Shown in pieces: positions 42,029 through 45,634 of a stretch of 45,634 nucleotides of DNA. The DNA comes from Verrucomicrobiota bacterium (GTDB lineage Bacteria > Verrucomicrobiota > Verrucomicrobiia > Opitutales > UBA953), in NCBI GenBank assembly GCA_015061905.1, contig SUVQ01000008.1:89867-135500 (forward strand), written 5' to 3'. The translations under genes were made by a program, and so were the position numbers. The number at the start of each line of letters is the position of its first letter. Positions within the stretch are counted from its first letter, which is position 1. The notes beneath the pieces were generated by a model that saw nothing but the letters and a program-made list of their open reading frames with translations, made no database searches and had not been told where the DNA came from.

Positions 42029-45000
42029 ATGACATTTAAGACCGAAGCAGACTTTGAAGAAGCCGCCATCAAGATTTTATCTGAGAATGGCTGGGAGAAG
42101 AACGTCCTCAAAAACTACACAGAGAAGCAACTCATTCAGAACTGGGCAAATATTCTGTTTGAAAACAACAGAACGATCGACAAGTTAAATGACTATCCTC
42201 TTACCGAGGGGGAGATGCAGCAGATCCTGGAGTATCTGGCGGGACTTAAAACGCCCTTGAAGCTCAACAGCTTTATCAATGGGCATTATGTGTCGATCGT
42301 TCGTGATAATCCCGATGATGCCTTACACTACGGGAAAACGGTTTCCTTGAAGATTTATGACCGCCGAGAGATTGCAGCCGGGCAGAGCCGCTACCAAATT
42401 GTGCAGCAGCCAAGGTTCTCAGCTAAGTCAAAAATGCTTAATAGCCGCCGTGGCGACCTCATGCTTCTGATTAACGGTATGCCGGTTATTCATATTGAGC
42501 TGAAGCGGAGCGGAGTCCCGGTTACTCAGGCATGTCGGCAGATTGAGAAATACTCTGCGGAGGGTATCTTTAGTGACCTGTTCTCCCTTGTGCAGATATT
42601 TGTGGCCATGAACCCGGAGGAGACGTTGTATTTTGCCAATCCCGGAGTGGAGGGCAAGTTCAACCAAGATTATTACTTCCATTGGGCGGACTTCAACAAT
42701 GAGCCTATAAACGATTGGAAAACAATTTATTCCACGCTGTTGTCCATACCGATGGCGCACCAGCTTATCGGGTTCTATACTGTGGCTGATAACTCGGATG
42801 GCGTGCTCAAAGTCATGCGTAGCTACCAGTTCTATGCGGCCAATGCCATATCTGACAAGGTGGCCAAGACCAAGTGGGATGAGAAGAACCAGCGCGGCGG
42901 CTTTATCTGGCACACTACGGGTTCCGGCAAGACCATGACCTCGTTTAAGTCTGCACAGCTTATTGCATCGTCCAAGGATGCTGATAAGGTGATTTTCCTG
43001 ATGGATAGAATTGAGCTTGGCACGCAGAGCCTCAAGGAATACCGGGGATTTGCAGATGACGACCAAGATGTGCAAGCTACCGAAAATACCGATGTGCTTG
43101 TCGCAAAACTTAAGAGCAATAACCCCACAGATACGCTCATTGTGACCTCTATTCAGAAGATGAGCAATATTCGTGATGAGGCTGACGGAGGATTAAAGGC
43201 TACCGACCTTGCTCAGATGAGCGGAAAGCGTATCGTATTTATCGTGGATGAATGCCATCGTTCAACCTTCGGGGAGATGCTCCGCGTTATCAAAATGACA
43301 TTTCCCAAGGCTATTTTCTTCGGATTCACAGGAACGCCCATTCATGAGGAGAATCAGAAAAAGTTTAATACGACCTCAGATGTGTTTGGAGATGAGCTCC
43401 ATCGGTATAGCATTGCGGACGGGATTAGGGATAAGAACGTGTTGGGCTTCGACCCCTATAAAGTCCTAACTTATCAGGACGCGGACCTGAAGAAGGCGGT
43501 TGCTCTTGAAAAAGCAAAAGCAATATCCGTGGATGAAGTCTATTCAGATCCTCAAAAGGCAAAGATCTTTCACCATTACATGAATTTACCGATGGCGGGA
43601 GTAATCGATGCCAATGGAGATTACGTCAGAGGGATAGAGGATTATTTGCCCGACTGCCAGTACGAATGCGAGGAGCATCAAAAGGCGGTCATTCAGGATA
43701 TTTTGGATAATTGGCTTATGCTGAGCCACGGGAATAAGTTTCACGCTATTTTTGCGACGGGGAGCATTGCCGAGGCGATTCAATACTACAGGCGCTTGAA
43801 AGTGGTCGCTCCGGAATTGAAAATAACGGCTCTTTTTGACCCGAGCATTGTTACCAACGGAAACGGCTTAGTAAAGGAGCAAGGTCTTGTTGAGATTATT
43901 TCCGACTACAATCAGAGGTACGGACAAGATTTTACGATTCCTGCCTTTGCAAAGATGAAGAAAGACATCGCAGCGAGGTTGGCTCACAAAAAACCTTACG
44001 AGCGCATTGAGCGCAATCCGGAGTTGCAGATCGATTTGCTTATCGTGGTCGATCAGATGCTAACAGGATTTGACTCTAAGTGGATTAATACCCTGTATAT
44101 GGATAAGGTCCTGCGATATGAGAATATCATTCAGGCGTTCTCTCGCACCAATCGACTCTTTGGCATTCAAAAGCCTTTTGGTACAATTCGCTATTACAGA
44201 CGCCCGCATACGATGGAGCAGAACGTCCAAAAAGCTGTCAAGCTGTACTCCGGTGATAAACCGTTGGAATTGTTTGTCGTGCGTCTGAATAAGAATCTGG
44301 AAGCAATTAATTTACACTTCCGGAGTATTAAGAGTGTATTTGAAAATGCCGAGATTAAAGATTTCATGTCCCTCCCAAAAGACACGGCAGATAGACGCAA
44401 ATTTGCAGAGCTCTTCAAAGAAATGAACGATTCGTTGGAAGCCGCAAAAATACAGGGATTTCGCTGGGACAAGCTCACATATGACTTTAAGAATTCAAAA
44501 ACCGGCGAGAAATACGTTATCGAAGTAGAATTAGACGAAATAACCTACAATATGCTTCTGAGGCGGTATAACGAGCTTTTCGGAAACGGCGGAGGAGACG
44601 GTGGAGACAATGTGCCGTATGATGTTCTCGGATTCCCTATTCCGATTAGTACAGGGGTTATTGACAACGAGTACATGGACTCCCGTTTCGAGAAGTTTAA
44701 AAAAATCCTGCGTCAGGAGAGTGTAGCAGGAGAAGAACTGGAATACGCCAAGGAAGAATTACACAAAACCTTTGCGTGCTTGTCGCAGGAAGAGCAAAGG
44801 TATGCCAATATTTTCCTCAACGATATTTTGCGAGGGGATGTTGTTCCGGAGAAGGGGAAGTCGTTCAGAGACTACGTAACAGAATACATGACAGAGGCCC
44901 AAGATGATCAAATTCACCGCGTTGCTTTAGCTTTCGGGCTAAACGAAGAAATGCTCCGATGCATGAAGTCTCGTAAAGTAACGGAAGGAAATATCAATGA

Positions 45001-45166
45001 GTTTGGACGCTTTGAAATGTTGAAAGAAACGGCCGACATCCGGAAGGTTGGAGAGCATTTTGTTCGTGAAAGGGGGATGAAACTTCCGTCCTCGAAACTG
45101 CGAATGAAGCTCGATGCCTTGCTAAGAGCGTTTATCATAAACGATGCTTGGAACGACGGGGAATAA
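42029..45166 (+). CDS. hsdR: Type I restriction-modification endonuclease/translocase subunit
   Basis: 1045 aa. N-terminal PD-(D/E)xK nuclease with RRGDLMLLINGMPVIHIELK (Asp143, Glu157, Lys159). The motor domain has HTTGSGKT (295-302), DECHRS (407-412), FFGFTGTPI and the later QMLTGFDSKW and QAFSRTNRL motifs. HsdR translocates DNA and cuts at a distance from unmodified sites, with HsdM2S. All key residues are present, so the system looks functional. The 11-bp word AAATATTCGTC occurs twice just upstream (41995 and 42018), the second ending at the ATG; its role is unknown. A small ORF begins in the stop codon (TAATG). Confidence 0.95.
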   Translation: MTFKTEADFEEAAIKILSENGWEKNVLKNYTEKQLIQNWANILFENNRTIDKLNDYPLTEGEMQQILEYLAGLKTPLKLNSFINGHYVSIVRDNPDDALHYGKTVSLKIYDRREIAAGQSRYQIVQQPRFSAKSKMLNSRRGDLMLLINGMPVIHIELKRSGVPVTQACRQIEKYSAEGIFSDLFSLVQIFVAMNPEETLYFANPGVEGKFNQDYYFHWADFNNEPINDWKTIYSTLLSIPMAHQLIGFYTVADNSDGVLKVMRSYQFYAANAISDKVAKTKWDEKNQRGGFIWHTTGSGKTMTSFKSAQLIASSKDADKVIFLMDRIELGTQSLKEYRGFADDDQDVQATENTDVLVAKLKSNNPTDTLIVTSIQKMSNIRDEADGGLKATDLAQMSGKRIVFIVDECHRSTFGEMLRVIKMTFPKAIFFGFTGTPIHEENQKKFNTTSDVFGDELHRYSIADGIRDKNVLGFDPYKVLTYQDADLKKAVALEKAKAISVDEVYSDPQKAKIFHHYMNLPMAGVIDANGDYVRGIEDYLPDCQYECEEHQKAVIQDILDNWLMLSHGNKFHAIFATGSIAEAIQYYRRLKVVAPELKITALFDPSIVTNGNGLVKEQGLVEIISDYNQRYGQDFTIPAFAKMKKDIAARLAHKKPYERIERNPELQIDLLIVVDQMLTGFDSKWINTLYMDKVLRYENIIQAFSRTNRLFGIQKPFGTIRYYRRPHTMEQNVQKAVKLYSGDKPLELFVVRLNKNLEAINLHFRSIKSVFENAEIKDFMSLPKDTADRRKFAELFKEMNDSLEAAKIQGFRWDKLTYDFKNSKTGEKYVIEVELDEITYNMLLRRYNELFGNGGGDGGDNVPYDVLGFPIPISTGVIDNEYMDSRFEKFKKILRQESVAGEELEYAKEELHKTFACLSQEEQRYANIFLNDILRGDVVPEKGKSFRDYVTEYMTEAQDDQIHRVALAFGLNEEMLRCMKSRKVTEGNINEFGRFEMLKETADIRKVGEHFVRERGMKLPSSKLRMKLDALLRAFIINDAWNDGE

Positions 45167-45360
45167 TGGAATCAGAAGACATTAAAAACGATCCCTCCCC
45201 GCAAGAATTTGTCTTACTTTTCGAATACCAGAAAAGTTTCGTTCCCGCGAGTGAAATCTTACGGCATACGAATCACTGTAGCCTTGGCAGAAGCAGGGAG
45301 AGGTGGACTTTTCTCGAAAATTCGCCTCCTCTCCATAAAGGAATTACGAAAAGCCTTTAA
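45166..45360 (+). CDS. Small ORF coupled to hsdR
   Basis: 64 codons starting in the hsdR stop (TAATG), which suggests translational coupling. The sequence (MESEDIKNDPSPQEFVLLFE and on) is not recognised. An overlapping frame (45209-45403, with GIRITVALAEAGRGGLFSKI) reads more like a natural protein in its second half, so the true gene may be a frameshifted join of the two, with the shift near 45260. Either way it is a short, uncertain gene at the end of the RM operon. Confidence 0.35.
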   Translation: MESEDIKNDPSPQEFVLLFEYQKSFVPASEILRHTNHCSLGRSRERWTFLENSPPLHKGITKSL

Positions 45361-45399
45361 CCACGCTCATGCAGACTTCGGGAAGTCGGTTGTCTGGAG

Positions 45400-45594
45400 T
45401 TAATTCGTATCGTCGTTCTCAGCTACGTTTTGAGCCGGAAGATTGGCAATCATCTTCGCAATCGTAACCGCTATTAAACGGTCGCCTCCTCGTGTCGAAA
45501 GTGTGACTATTTTTTCAAAATCTCATACAGAAAATGTGTGATTATCACCAAAATCTCGTATAGAAAACGTGATTTTTCCTTTTGTTTTTCTCAT
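45400..45594 (-). pseudogene. Small gene interrupted by a stop codon
   Basis: From ATG 45594 leftward the frame reads KITFSIRDFGDNHTFSV, an in-frame TGA (45525-45523), then DFEKIVTLSTRGGDRLIAVT and on to a TAA at 45400. Both halves look like one small protein of about 65 residues. The region around the stop holds a tandem near-repeat (AAAATCTC, TA, AGAAAA, GTG words) encoding TFS-I/V then DF. A single-base nonsense change would explain it. Function unknown. It converges on the small plus-strand ORF. Confidence 0.4.
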
Positions 45595-45634
45595 GATTCT
45601 ACTATTCTGAGTTCTATAACACAGGAGAATAGGT

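Overview
The window joins a GC-rich stretch of core chromosome (1 to about 7.9 kb) to a long accessory region (about 7.94 kb to the right edge) that begins right after the 3' end of a tRNA-Gly(CCC) gene, a classic integration point. The host is a Gram-negative-type bacterium. A degenerate PEP-CTERM sorting tail (VPEPS, hydrophobic stretch, SRRRRR) near 25.7 kb, and the look of the core genes, make Verrucomicrobiota (Opitutae-like) a reasonable guess, not a certainty. The core carries tmk-holB (overlapping), an unrecognised Ala-rich protein, the fatty-acid cluster fabG-acpP-fabF closed by a strong terminator, a DUF47/PhoU-like gene with its PiT phosphate transporter, and the tRNA.

The accessory region is a mosaic of cargo and wreckage. 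(a) 7.9-10 kb: an AT-rich core flanked by oppositely oriented TGAGGG-type repeats (origin-like), then a Sel1-like/ankyrin gene pair. (b) 10.4-11.6 kb: a frameshifted remnant of a phage-type polyvalent protein with MuF-C and LPD-like segments. (c) 12-22.3 kb, minus strand: a compact four-gene operon ending in a 1673-aa DEAH helicase with a C-terminal DUF1998-like zinc module (Druantia DruE / DISARM-like). The upstream genes encode a 522-aa unknown, a 907-aa protein made of twelve 43-aa pentapeptide-type repeats plus a coiled coil and a C-terminal domain, and a 309-aa unknown. (d) 22.4-25.6 kb: a decayed terminase fragment, then two small unknowns and a 731-aa double AAA+ ATPase. (e) 25.6-29.7 kb: PEP-CTERM remnant, small membrane-anchored protein, a gene-poor stretch that may encode a large structured RNA on the minus strand, two tandem HTH genes, a second terminase fragment and a 76-nt hairpin. 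(f) 29.7-36 kb: a strong promoter with a palindromic operator drives a methyltransferase/specificity fusion whose catalytic NPPF motif reads FPPF, a 174-aa unknown, then SbcD and SbcC. (g) 36.2-45.2 kb: a complete Type I restriction-modification operon hsdM-hsdS-(AlbA_2/ATPase)-hsdR, followed by a translationally coupled small ORF and a stop-broken small gene.

Functionally the right-hand 34 kb reads as a defence island: three multi-gene nucleic-acid-processing modules (DUF1998 helicase operon, dead-methylase/SbcCD operon, Type I RM) and one AAA+ module, separated by phage debris. The two best candidates for undescribed systems are the helicase/repeat-protein operon and the FPPF-methylase/SbcCD operon. 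A heptamer GGGAACG is strongly over-represented in the core and thins out to the right, which supports a foreign origin for the island, most clearly for the part right of 25.6 kb. No integrase and no second attachment site were seen, so the element probably extends past the window.
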